A DNA stretch of 64,000 nucleotides from Mesorhizobium sp. M3A.F.Ca.ET.080.04.2.1 (GTDB taxonomy: Bacteria; Pseudomonadota; Alphaproteobacteria; Rhizobiales; Rhizobiaceae). Numbering within the stretch: the first letter of the stretch is position 1; each line of letters starts with the position of its first letter. Under the pieces are notes generated by a model. The model had not been told where the DNA came from. It did not search any database and saw only the letters and a list, made by a program, of their open reading frames with translations. The position numbers and the translations under genes were made by a program. Shown one piece after another: positions 15,671-24,319 of this stretch. The DNA lies in contig NZ_CP034451.1 in the NCBI RefSeq assembly GCF_003952525.1, forward strand, positions 5,432,501 to 5,496,500, in the 5' to 3' direction.

Positions 15671-16954
15671 ATGACCGCGCCGCGCCCTTCCAAAACCCAC
15701 ATTGGAAACCACAAGCTCCACCCGGAGACGCTGATGCTGAGCTACGGCTTCGATCCGCAGCTCTCGGAGGGCGCCGTCAAGCCGCCGGTGTTCCTCACCT
15801 CGACCTTCGTGTTCAAGTCGGCGGAAGAGGGACGCGATTTTTTCGACTACACCTCCGGCCGCAAGGAACCTCCGAGCGGCACGGCTTCCGGCCTGGTCTA
15901 TTCGCGCTTCAACCATCCCAACAGCGAGATCGTCGAGGACCGGCTGGCGATCTTTGAAGGGACGGACGCCTGCATCCTGTTCTCGTCCGGCATGTCGGCG
16001 ATCGCGACGACGCTGCTCGCCTATACTCGCCCGGGCGACGTCATCCTGCATTCGCAGCCACTTTATGGCGGCACCGAAACGCTTCTGACGCGCACGCTTT
16101 CCGGCTTCGGCATCAATGCTGTCGGCTTCGCGGACGGGGTCGACGAGGGGGCGGTGCGCGCCGCTGCCGACGCAGCCGTCAGCCAAGGCCGGGTGTCGGT
16201 CATCCTGATCGAGACGCCGTCAAACCCCACCAACAGCCTTGTCGACATCGAGCTGATGCGGAGGATCGCCGACGAGATCGGCGTCCGGCAAGGGGCGACG
16301 CCAATCATCGTGTGCGACAACACGCTGCTCGGGCCGGTGTTCCAGCGGCCGATCGAACACGGCGCGGATGTGTCCCTCTATTCGCTGACCAAATATGTCG
16401 GCGGTCATTCCGACCTGATCGCGGGTGCTGCCATGGGCAGCAAGGCGATAACCAAGCCGATCAAGGCGCTGCGCGGCGCAATCGGCACGCAGCTCGACCC
16501 GCATTCCTGCTGGATGCTCGGCCGCTCGCTCGAGACCTTGTCGATCCGCATGGAGCGAGCGAACGACAATGCGCGCCTTGTCGCCGAATTTCTGCGCGAC
16601 CATCCCAAGGTCGAGAAGGTGCACTATCTACCCTTCGTGGGCGAGGACACACCCGCGGGTCGCACCTATCGGGCGCAGTGCAGTGGCGCCGGCTCGACCT
16701 TCTCTTTCGATATACGCGGCGGGCAGACGGCAGCCTTTGCCTTTCTCAACAGCCTGCAGATATTCAAGCTGGCGGTAAGCCTGGGCGGGACGGAATCGCT
16801 GGCCAGCCATCCGGCGGCCATGACCCATTCGGGTATTCCTTTCGACGTGCGCCAGCGCATCGGCGTGCTTGAGACCACGGTCAGGCTGTCGATCGGGGTC
16901 GAGCATCCCGACGATCTCATCGCCGACCTGGCGCAGGCGCTGGCACGCGTCTGA
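15671..16954 (+). CDS. Cystathionine gamma-synthase family PLP enzyme, probable methionine gamma-lyase
   Basis: 427-residue Cys/Met-metabolism PLP enzyme. The PLP lysine is in [11 protein letters not shown]; the cofactor Asp is in I-V-C-D-N-T-L; the PLP-phosphate segment is in [18 protein letters not shown] is the substrate region. The subgroup (an inserted [12 protein letters not shown] near residue 75) is usually annotated cystathionine gamma-synthase family or methionine gamma-lyase. Start ATG 15671 has AGGAA 8 bp upstream. The divergent Lrp regulator favours a catabolic lyase over a biosynthetic synthase. Confidence 0.88.
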   Translation: MTAPRPSKTHIGNHKLHPETLMLSYGFDPQLSEGAVKPPVFLTSTFVFKSAEEGRDFFDYTSGRKEPPSGTASGLVYSRFNHPNSEIVEDRLAIFEGTDACILFSSGMSAIATTLLAYTRPGDVILHSQPLYGGTETLLTRTLSGFGINAVGFADGVDEGAVRAAADAAVSQGRVSVILIETPSNPTNSLVDIELMRRIADEIGVRQGATPIIVCDNTLLGPVFQRPIEHGADVSLYSLTKYVGGHSDLIAGAAMGSKAITKPIKALRGAIGTQLDPHSCWMLGRSLETLSIRMERANDNARLVAEFLRDHPKVEKVHYLPFVGEDTPAGRTYRAQCSGAGSTFSFDIRGGQTAAFAFLNSLQIFKLAVSLGGTESLASHPAAMTHSGIPFDVRQRIGVLETTVRLSIGVEHPDDLIADLAQALARV

Positions 16955-17144
16955 GCACCACTTTTTCGCGTCGGTGCGCGGCAGGGCGCTGCGCGCCGAG
17001 GTCGAACGGGGTGACGGCTCCTTTTTTCGTGGCGGCGGTAAAATATGCGTGTAGCGGGATACATCGCGGCGCCAAACCGTTCTCGTTGACGCATCCGCAT
17101 GCCGGGGAGCCGCGGCGGCTGCGCCAGCCAAACGGAGGTCCTTC

Positions 17145-17591
17145 ATGCGCATTCAGTTCTTGCCGATGCTCTCGGCGCTCGCCGTTTCGACCGCCTTCCT
17201 GCTCGCATCGCCGGCCATGGCCGAGACCGTGAAGTACACGGCCACGCTCGACGGCAGCCAGCAGAGCCCGCCAGTCACCACCAAGGGCAAGGGAACAGCC
17301 ACGCTCACCTTCGACACCACCAGCAAGAAACTCAGCTGGAACGTCAAATATTCCGGTCTTAGCGGGCCGGCGGTCGCCGCTCATATCCACGGTCCGGCCG
17401 CGGCGGGTGAGAACGCTCCGCCCGTCATTCCGTTCAAGAAGCTGAAGAGCCCGATCAAGGGATCGGCGACGCTGACCGATGCGCAGGCGGCCGACCTCGA
17501 AGCCGGCAAATATTATGTCAACGTCCACACCGCCGCCAACAAGGATGGCGAGATCCGCGGGCAGATCGAGAAGGCCGCCGGATCGATGTAG
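17145..17591 (+). CDS. Secreted CHRD domain protein
   Basis: 148 residues: signal peptide (MRIQFLPMLSALAVSTAFLLASPAMA) then one CHRD (chordin-like) domain spanning the mature protein, with the characteristic Y-T-A-T-L-D-G-S-Q-Q-S-P-P, A-A-H-I-H-G-P-A and Y-Y-V-N-V-H-T-A-A-N-K-D-G-E-I-R-G-Q segments. Periplasmic or exported; biochemical function of bacterial CHRD proteins is not known. GGAGG stands 7 bp before the ATG. Apparently monocistronic. Confidence 0.9.
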   Translation: MRIQFLPMLSALAVSTAFLLASPAMAETVKYTATLDGSQQSPPVTTKGKGTATLTFDTTSKKLSWNVKYSGLSGPAVAAHIHGPAAAGENAPPVIPFKKLKSPIKGSATLTDAQAADLEAGKYYVNVHTAANKDGEIRGQIEKAAGSM

Positions 17592-17642
17592 CGGACTTTT
17601 TTGCGGGCAGGAACGAGGCAGCCGGCCCCCTCGTTCTTGCCG

Positions 17643-19292
17643 TCACGACTTATCGCGGATCTGCGTCAGCGTGCGGGTCGGCGTGATCGCTTCGGGATCG
17701 AGCCTGATCTCGACGATCGCCGGTTTGCCGCTGGCGCTGGCGCGTTCGAAGGCTGGCGCGAAGTCCTCGGTCTTCTCGACCGTCTCGCCATGGCCGCCAT
17801 AAGCCCGGGCGAGGGCGGCGAAGTCCGGATTCTTGAGGTCGGTGGCGACGACCCGGCTCGGATACTCACGCTCCTGGTGCATGCGGATCGTGCCATAGAT
17901 GCCGTTGTTGACGACGATGACTATGATCGCCAGGTCGTACTGGACGGCGGTTGCGAACTCCTGGCCGTTCATCAGGAAGCAGCCGTCGCCGGCAAAGGCG
18001 ATGACCTCGCGATCCGGATGCAGCGCCTTGGCGGCGACCGCTGCCGGCGTGCCGTAGCCCATCGAGCCGGAGGTCGGCGCTGCCTGCGTGGCGAAGCGGC
18101 GGAAGCGGTGGAAGCGATGCACCCAGGTGGAGTAGTTGCCGGCGCCGTTGCATAGGATGGCGTCCTCGGGCAGCGCCTTTTCCAGATAGTTCATGATCGG
18201 GCCCATCTGTACGGCGCCGGGGCCGGTCTCCGGCGGCGTCGACCATTCGAGATAGTCGGCATGCGCTTTCGCCGTCTCGGCTGCCCATGATGGCGTACCG
18301 GCCGGCTTGCGCCTGGCGAAGGCCTCGACAAAGGCGGCGGGCGAGGCGTTGATCGCCAGCGTCGGCCGGTAGACACGGCCGAGTTCGCCAGCATCGGCAT
18401 GGATGTGCACCAGCGCCTGGTCAGGATAGGGGCTTTTCAGCAGCGTGTAGTCGGAAGACGGCATCTCGCCCATGCGGCCGCCGATGAGCAGCACCAGATC
18501 GGCCTGTTTGATCGCCGCCGCCAGCTTTGGATTGATGCCGATGCCGACGTCGCCGGCATAGTTCGGATGAAGGTGGTCGAACAGCATCTGGCGGCGGAAG
18601 GAGCAGCCGACGGGCAGCGACCATGTCTCGGCGATTGTCTGGATCTGCGCCACCGCGTCAGCGTCCCAGCGCGTGCCGCCGAGGATGACGAACGGGCGCT
18701 TGGCCTGGCCAAGCAGTTTCTCCAGCGCATCGAGCTCGGCCTCGCCGGGACGCGTCTCCACCGGCATGTGGGCAAGTGCAGCCGGCGCTTCGACCTCGCT
18801 GGTCAGCATGTCCTCGGGCAACGAGACAACGACCGGGCCGGGACGGCCCGACGTCGCGACCGCGAAAGCGCGGGTGACGAATTCCAGGATGCGCGCAGCA
18901 TCGTCGATCTCGACCACCCACTTGGCGATGTCGCCGAAGAAGCGCTTGTAGTCGACCTCCTGAAAGGCTTCGCGCTCCTTGGCGTGGCTGGCGACCTGGC
19001 CGATGAACAGGATGACCGGCACTGAATCCTGCATGGCGATGTGGATACCGGCCGAGGCGTTGGTGGCGCCGGGGCCGCGGGTGACGAAGCAGATGCCGGG
19101 CTTGCCGGTCAGCCGCCCCTGGCAGTCGGCCATCATCGCGGCGCCACCTTCCTGGCGGCAGACGATGGTGCGGATCGGCGAGTCATGCAGCGCGTCGAGC
19201 ACCGCGAGGTAGGATTCACCGGGCACGCAGAAGATGCGGTCGGTGCCGTTCGCTTCAAGCGCCTCGACGATCAGTCGTCCGCCGGTCTTCAT
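17643..19292 (-). CDS. Thiamine pyrophosphate-binding enzyme, acetolactate synthase-like
   Basis: 549 residues with the three ThDP-enzyme domains. Catalytic Glu48 lies in C-R-Q-E-G-G-A-A; the cofactor motif G-D-G-C-F-L-M-N-G-Q-E-F ... N-N-G-I-Y-G-T is in the C-terminal domain; the middle domain carries G-G-T-R-W-D. Overall closest in pattern to catabolic acetolactate synthase/benzoylformate-decarboxylase relatives. It shares an ATGA overlap with an upstream CaiB-type CoA-transferase. That pairing resembles oxalyl-CoA decarboxylase with formyl-CoA transferase, but the protein lacks the family look of oxalyl-CoA decarboxylase, so the substrate is open. Confidence 0.82.
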   Translation of the reverse strand: MKTGGRLIVEALEANGTDRIFCVPGESYLAVLDALHDSPIRTIVCRQEGGAAMMADCQGRLTGKPGICFVTRGPGATNASAGIHIAMQDSVPVILFIGQVASHAKEREAFQEVDYKRFFGDIAKWVVEIDDAARILEFVTRAFAVATSGRPGPVVVSLPEDMLTSEVEAPAALAHMPVETRPGEAELDALEKLLGQAKRPFVILGGTRWDADAVAQIQTIAETWSLPVGCSFRRQMLFDHLHPNYAGDVGIGINPKLAAAIKQADLVLLIGGRMGEMPSSDYTLLKSPYPDQALVHIHADAGELGRVYRPTLAINASPAAFVEAFARRKPAGTPSWAAETAKAHADYLEWSTPPETGPGAVQMGPIMNYLEKALPEDAILCNGAGNYSTWVHRFHRFRRFATQAAPTSGSMGYGTPAAVAAKALHPDREVIAFAGDGCFLMNGQEFATAVQYDLAIIVIVVNNGIYGTIRMHQEREYPSRVVATDLKNPDFAALARAYGGHGETVEKTEDFAPAFERASASGKPAIVEIRLDPEAITPTRTLTQIRDKS

Positions 19293-20464
19293 CGTCCTGA
19301 CCTCTCCAATTCGGCAAGGATCTCTTGCGTGTGTTCGCCGAGGCGCGGCGAGGGGCGCTCGTAGACGAGCGGCGTGCCCGACATCACCATCGGCGCACGC
19401 ACGGAAGGCAGAAGATTGCCATGGCCGTCGTCGAGGTCGAGCCGCATGCCACGCGCAATCGTCTGCGGGTCGTCGAACATCTGGCCGATGTTGTTGATCG
19501 GGCTCGCCGGTACGCCGGCGGCCTCGAGCTTCGCCAGCAGCGGATCGCGATCGACTGTCTTCAGCGTCTCGATGATCAGTTCGCGCAGCTTCGCGCGATT
19601 GGCGACGCGCGCGGGATTGGTGGCGAAATCCGGGTTGGCGGGCAGATCGTTGAGACCGACCGCGGCGCAGAACTTGCCGAACTGACCGTCGTTGCCGACG
19701 GCGAGGATGATGTGTCCGTCTCTAACCGGCAACACCTCGTAGGGCGCGATGTTCATATGGGCGTTGCCCATCTGAACCGGCGACTTGCCGGAAACCAGAT
19801 AGTTGAGGTTCTGGTTGCCGAGCGCGGAGATCTGGCTGTCGAAAAGCGCCATGTCGATATGCTGGCCTTCTCCGGTCTTCTCGGCATGGCGCAGTGCAGC
19901 CTGAATGGCGATCACCGAATAAAGACCGGTGAACAGGTCGGAGATGGCGACGCCAGCCTTCTGCGGTTCGCGGCCGGCCTCGCCGGTGATCGACATCATG
20001 CCGGCCATGGCCTGGATGATGAAGTCGTAACCCGCGCGCGGCGCGTAAGGCCCGGTCTGGCCGAAGCCGGTGATCGAGCAATAGACAAGGCGCGGATTGA
20101 TCGCCTTAAGGTTCTCATAATCCAGGCCATATTTTTTCAAGCCACCGAGCTTGAAGTTCTCGATCAGGACATCCGCCTCAGCGACGAGGCGGCGTAGCGT
20201 ATCGGCACCTTCGGGCTTGGAGAAGTCGATGGCGATCGAACGCTTGCCGCGATTGCAGGAATGGTAATAGGCGGCCGACAGGTTCTCGCCATCGTGGCTC
20301 ATGACGAAGGGCGGACCCCATTTGCGGGTGTCGTCGCCGCCATCGGGGCTCTCGACCTTGATGACATCGGCACCGAGATCGGCAAGCAACTGCCCAGCCC
20401 AAGGGCCCGCAAGGATGCGGGCAAGCTCGATAACGCGGATGCCTTTCAGCGGAGGCTCAGTCAT
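19289..20464 (-). CDS. CaiB/BaiF (family III) CoA-transferase
   Basis: 391 residues. Typical family III features: G-x-R-V-I-E-L-A-R-I-L-A-G-P at the N-terminus, L-G-A-D-V-I-K-V-E-S-P, the catalytic Asp176 in G-V-A-I-S-D-L-F-T-G, and R-P-S-P-R-L-G-E-H-T near the C-terminus. Moves CoA between carboxylic acids through an Asp-acyl anhydride. Coupled translationally (4-bp overlap) to the TPP enzyme downstream, so the pair may activate a 2-oxo or dicarboxylic acid as CoA ester and then decarboxylate it (inference). Confidence 0.9.
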   Translation of the reverse strand: MTEPPLKGIRVIELARILAGPWAGQLLADLGADVIKVESPDGGDDTRKWGPPFVMSHDGENLSAAYYHSCNRGKRSIAIDFSKPEGADTLRRLVAEADVLIENFKLGGLKKYGLDYENLKAINPRLVYCSITGFGQTGPYAPRAGYDFIIQAMAGMMSITGEAGREPQKAGVAISDLFTGLYSVIAIQAALRHAEKTGEGQHIDMALFDSQISALGNQNLNYLVSGKSPVQMGNAHMNIAPYEVLPVRDGHIILAVGNDGQFGKFCAAVGLNDLPANPDFATNPARVANRAKLRELIIETLKTVDRDPLLAKLEAAGVPASPINNIGQMFDDPQTIARGMRLDLDDGHGNLLPSVRAPMVMSGTPLVYERPSPRLGEHTQEILAELERSGR

Positions 20465-20508
20465 GGATCACCGTTGTTTGACGGCGCGCAGCCGCGCATC
20501 TTTTCTTG

Positions 20509-20564
20509 GCATGTCTCTATTCAAACCGCTGCATTCAAACCGCTGCGCCCTTTTCGGCGCATGC
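20509..20564. repeat. Degenerate R1 copy E with a duplicated core
   Basis: GCATGTC at the left and GGCGCATGC at the right recall the R1 arms. Between them ATTCAAACCGCTGC occurs twice in tandem (20519-20532 and 20533-20546), duplicating part of the R1 core. It lies between the CoA-transferase and the alpha/beta-hydrolase genes; no ORF is seen in this 150-bp gap. Confidence 0.55.
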
Positions 20565-20614
20565 ACTATCAATCGTAACCGGCTGTGTCACGACTCATAC
20601 TGTGGGCCACACGA

Positions 20615-21547
20615 TCAAGACTTCAGCACGCTGTCCGCCCAGGTGGCGAAATCCTTCATGACGATATCTCGGTTCAACTCGTTCAGGCTTTCGTGGCGGG
20701 TCTCGGCGTAAACCTTTGAAACCAGATTCGAAAAGCCCATTCGTTGCATGCGCCCGGCAAGATGGTTCACCGCTTTGCCATAGTCCGAGGCAGGATCCTT
20801 CTCGCCGCCGACAAGGTTGACGTGGAGGTCGCGGCGCACGTTGGCAAAGCTAGAATCGTTGCCGGCGTGCTGCGCCATATTGACCACGTCACGCCACATC
20901 GAGATGGAGGCGTCCCAGCCGCAGAGCGGATCGGCAATGTATTTGTCGACCTCGGCCGCATCGCGCGACAGCCAGTCGAACGGCGTCCGGTGATTGGGAA
21001 CTGCCTTGCCCCAGGCCTGGAAAGTCATCCGGGGCAGCAGGCGCGAGGGCACATCTGAGCCCAGTCGCATTCGTTCCCAGGCGAGGATGCCGAGTGCGAA
21101 CTTGCCGAGCAGGCCCTGCGAGAAGTTGCCGTTCCAGATGGCGGCGGCATGGATGCGCTCGGAATGGCGCAGCACGAAGTTCAGCGCGATCGAGGCGCCG
21201 AGCGAATGGCCAAAGACAATCACCGGCAATTCGGGATGGTCGGCTGCGATCAGGTCGTGAACAGCGCCGACATCGGCGATCAGTTTGGCCACGCCGTCTA
21301 CATCCGCAAACCTGCCGAGCGGTGCGTCGGGCGCCTTCGTGGCGCCATGGCCGCGATGGTCGTGGGCGTAGACATGGAAGCCGCGTTCGCTGAGGAAATC
21401 GGCGAAACGCGCATAGCGCGCCGCGTGCTCGGCAAGCCCATGGTTGATCTGGACCGCCGCACGTGGGCGGGCTTCGGCAAGCTTGACGTAGAGATTGATC
21501 TCGGCGCCTGTCGGCGATTTCACCCTGCGTTGCTCGCTGAACGACAT
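20615..21547 (-). CDS. Alpha/beta hydrolase, monoacylglycerol lipase-like (serine aminopeptidase S33 type)
   Basis: 310 residues, no signal peptide. The nucleophile elbow is G-H-S-L-G in V-I-F-G-H-S-L-G-A-S; the oxyanion region is I-N-H-G-L-A-E-H-A-A-R-Y; H-D-H-R-G-H-G is the lipase-like loop; a late His lies in E-T-R-H-E-S-L-N-E. This is the lysophospholipase/monoacylglycerol lipase subgroup acting on acyl esters in the cytoplasm. ATG 21547 has GGAGGG 7 bp upstream; the open frame reaching 21862 is not family-like. Confidence 0.87.
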   Translation of the reverse strand: MSFSEQRRVKSPTGAEINLYVKLAEARPRAAVQINHGLAEHAARYARFADFLSERGFHVYAHDHRGHGATKAPDAPLGRFADVDGVAKLIADVGAVHDLIAADHPELPVIVFGHSLGASIALNFVLRHSERIHAAAIWNGNFSQGLLGKFALGILAWERMRLGSDVPSRLLPRMTFQAWGKAVPNHRTPFDWLSRDAAEVDKYIADPLCGWDASISMWRDVVNMAQHAGNDSSFANVRRDLHVNLVGGEKDPASDYGKAVNHLAGRMQRMGFSNLVSKVYAETRHESLNELNRDIVMKDFATWADSVLKS

Positions 21548-21742
21548 GCCTGCCCTCCGATGCGCGCTTTCCTGCACATGTCGAGCCTGTTTGCGATGGC
21601 GCCGGACTTGCGTCAATGCGGCGCGAAGGATTTGCGTTGATTGCCTGTCGATCGCTCTTGTCTTGCAATCCGCGCCATCGCAATTCTGACACGGATGCAG
21701 GGGCAGTGTGGCCCCGCGGCATCGTTCATTCGGGACATAATC

Positions 21743-22747
21743 ATGCGGACAGGTTTGGCTTTCTCGCTGGCGCTGGTCATGGCGGCGCTGACCGGCACTG
21801 CATGGGCCGATGTGAAGATGAGCGGCTCGTTCATGGCCGATGCGGCCTGTCCCGCAACCCACGCCATCAAGAGCGGCAAGAATCCTGGCAACATCTCAAT
21901 CATGGCCGGACAAAGCTATCAACTGCTCGCCGGCAACAAGGACGAGCCCACGCATTACTTGATCCAGGTGCCGGGCGCCGACCCGGAGCGGCGCTGGGTC
22001 AAGACCAGTTGCGGTCACGTCACCGGCGGCAGTGCGTCGGGGGCGCCCGCCGGCCCGGCCAAATCCCCGCAGCCTAGCTCGGGCAAACCCGAATATGTCT
22101 TCGCGCTGAGCTGGCAGCCAGCCTTCTGCGAAACCAAGGCCAACAAACCTGAGTGCAAGGTCCAAAACCGGAACGAATTCGAGGCCACCCATTTCACCTT
22201 GCATGGGCTTTGGCCGCAGCCGAATGGCAATTTCTATTGCCAGGTGTCGGCGAGCGACAAGGCGAATGACAATCCCGCGCATTGGGAGGAGCTGCCGGCG
22301 GTCGATCTCGATGCCGGAACGCGCGCCGAGCTCGACAGGGTGATGCCGGGCACCGCCTCCAAGCTGGACCGCCACGAGTGGATCAAGCACGGCACCTGCT
22401 ACGGCAAAAGCCAGCAGGAATATTTCGCCGACGCGCTCAATCTGATGCGCGCGGTGAACGCGTCGGCGGTGCGCGATCTTTTCACCAGGAGCATCGGCAA
22501 GCAGCTGACCTCGGAACAGATCCGCAGCGCGTTTGACCATGCCTTCGGCGCCGGTGCCGGAGACCGCGTGCGCGTCTCGTGCCTGGTCGATCCTTCCAGC
22601 GGCAGGCGCATGATCGGCGAGCTGACGCTCGGCCTGTCCGGTTCGATCGCCGCAGACAGCAAGCTCGGCGATCTGCTTCTGGCCTCGGCCCCGACCAGCA
22701 AGGCCGGCTGTCCCAAGGGCACGGTCGACGCGATCGGTTTCCAGTAA
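21743..22747 (+). CDS. Secreted ribonuclease T2 family protein
   Basis: 334 residues with a signal peptide (MRTGLAFSLALVMAALTGTAWA). The first 100 or so mature residues form an N-terminal extension common in bacterial members. Then come the two conserved active-site segments: CAS I F-T-L-H-G-L-W-P and CAS II H-E-W-I-K-H-G-T-C, each with the catalytic His, followed by paired cysteines. Endoribonuclease without strong base preference, probably periplasmic, able to supply nucleotides or phosphate from RNA. Start: first ATG with GGGA upstream at 21743. Confidence 0.92.
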   Translation: MRTGLAFSLALVMAALTGTAWADVKMSGSFMADAACPATHAIKSGKNPGNISIMAGQSYQLLAGNKDEPTHYLIQVPGADPERRWVKTSCGHVTGGSASGAPAGPAKSPQPSSGKPEYVFALSWQPAFCETKANKPECKVQNRNEFEATHFTLHGLWPQPNGNFYCQVSASDKANDNPAHWEELPAVDLDAGTRAELDRVMPGTASKLDRHEWIKHGTCYGKSQQEYFADALNLMRAVNASAVRDLFTRSIGKQLTSEQIRSAFDHAFGAGAGDRVRVSCLVDPSSGRRMIGELTLGLSGSIAADSKLGDLLLASAPTSKAGCPKGTVDAIGFQ

Positions 22748-22787
22748 ACGGCGAATGAGAGGTGCTGGTCGCCGAGGCCGGATCGTC

Positions 22788-24089
22788 CTAGGGGCGGCTT
22801 CGTAAAGTGACGGCTTCGGAGCCCGGCTCGCCGATCACCCGGTCGCGCCCGCCCGATTTGGCCTTGTAGAGGCGCTGGTCGGCCAGAGCGAAGATGTCGG
22901 CAAGGCAATTCGTCGTGTCACTTACGGAGGAGACTCCGGCGCTCACGGTGATGTTGAAGCGGCTGGTGTGGGCAGAGCTCTTGACCGCGCTCCTGATGGT
23001 TTCACCAAGCAGTCTCGCCAGCGAATGCGGTTGCGGGCAAAGAATGGCGAACTCCTCGCCGCCGATCCTGAACACCTGATTGCTGCTGCCCACAGTCTCC
23101 GTCAGCACGGCAGCCAACGATTTCAACACCTTGTCGCCCTCGGCGTGGCCGAAGCGGTCATTGATCGACTTGAAGTGATCGACATCGACGATTAGCAGGC
23201 TGAGCGGCTTGGCGGTCCTGATGGCCGTCGCGACGGCCGCAGCGCCGTCGGCATCGAAGCTGCCGCGATGCAGCAGGCCGGTCAGCCCATCGCGGCCGAC
23301 ATGCTTGACCAGTGCCTCGTAGCGCTCGCGATAGGTGAGGGTGTCGAAGACGTCGGAAAGGCCGCGCGGCAGCGCGGTCTCATGGTCCTCGGCCCATCTG
23401 AGATAGGCGACCAGCATGCTGCTATAGGCGAGCGCCGCCGCCAGCTTGGCGAACCAGCCGCCGAAAAAGACCTCGATCGGAGCGCCGGCGACGAAATGGA
23501 GAGCCAGGAAGAAGCCGACCTGGTCGAATGTCAGCACGCAGGCGACCGACGCCAGGATGCGTGCAAAAGGCACCTTCCGCAGATAGGCGCCGAGCTTCTC
23601 ATAGAGCAGGATCATCAGGATGGCGTCGACGAAAAGGAGCGAGGTGCCCCAGACCATCAGCCAGCCCATCTTGTCGATGAAGGCGATGTCGGGAACCCGG
23701 CCATCGGGAAGCGGCGCGATCGCGTGCAGACGCAGGATCAGCACCAGGCCGATCATCAGCGCGTTGCCGAGCAGCAGCCCGTAGATCGGCTGGCGGACGG
23801 TCGCGGCGTCCTCCTTCATGTAGAGCAGGAGCAGCATCACCAGCTTGCCTGAAAACAGAACGGCCGAGCCCGGCGAGACAATGCCGAAGGGCAGGGCCAC
23901 ATAGAAGACGCTGGCGAGATAGGTTTCCAGGAAATGCATGACGCCCATCGCGCAGACGAACACGCCAAGCCCGATGCGTCGCCTGAAACGGAAGAGCGTG
24001 ACCATGGCGCCGAAATAGAGAACCGCTTCGGCAAGGAGCAGGAGACCGTTCAGCAAACCATCGACCCGATCTTTTTGCGGAAATCGCAA
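22788..24089 (-). CDS. Membrane-bound diguanylate cyclase (GGDEF)
   Basis: About 433 residues. Residues about 10-230 hold seven hydrophobic segments, a membrane sensory module. Residues about 255-420 form a GGDEF domain with the intact active-site motif G-G-E-E-F, the Mg-binding V-D-V-D-H-F-K-S-I-N-D-R-F-G-H and Y-x-A-K-x-x-G-R-D near the end, so it should make cyclic di-GMP. The inhibitory I-site R-x-x-D expected five residues before the motif reads GSSN, so product inhibition is probably lost. The start is uncertain: the longest frame begins with TTG at 24089, with only a weak ribosome site. Confidence 0.88.
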   Translation of the reverse strand: MRFPQKDRVDGLLNGLLLLAEAVLYFGAMVTLFRFRRRIGLGVFVCAMGVMHFLETYLASVFYVALPFGIVSPGSAVLFSGKLVMLLLLYMKEDAATVRQPIYGLLLGNALMIGLVLILRLHAIAPLPDGRVPDIAFIDKMGWLMVWGTSLLFVDAILMILLYEKLGAYLRKVPFARILASVACVLTFDQVGFFLALHFVAGAPIEVFFGGWFAKLAAALAYSSMLVAYLRWAEDHETALPRGLSDVFDTLTYRERYEALVKHVGRDGLTGLLHRGSFDADGAAAVATAIRTAKPLSLLIVDVDHFKSINDRFGHAEGDKVLKSLAAVLTETVGSSNQVFRIGGEEFAILCPQPHSLARLLGETIRSAVKSSAHTSRFNITVSAGVSSVSDTTNCLADIFALADQRLYKAKSGGRDRVIGEPGSEAVTLRSRP

Positions 24090-24319
24090 TCTTGGCCGCG
24101 ATTTCCCGACGTCATCCGTTCTGACGGGGAATGGTTAACCTCGGCTTTCGCGGACCGGCGCCGCAGATCGAAAAGATCGTAAGCGATGGAGGCTTCGATG
24201 CGGCGAAACCTCCAGGATCGCCCGCGCCTGCCGAAAGCGATTGCCGTTCGGCGCTTCATCGCCTACATAGCGCGCAAATCCCCATTCAGTTGACACTTCA
24301 GTTTCCAGGGAAAGCGCGC

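Noticed and set aside
17643..20464. Oxalate degradation operon (oxc-frc)
   Set aside because: The CoA-transferase fits, but the TPP enzyme has an acetolactate-synthase-like pattern and lacks the look of oxalyl-CoA decarboxylase; kept only as an analogy.
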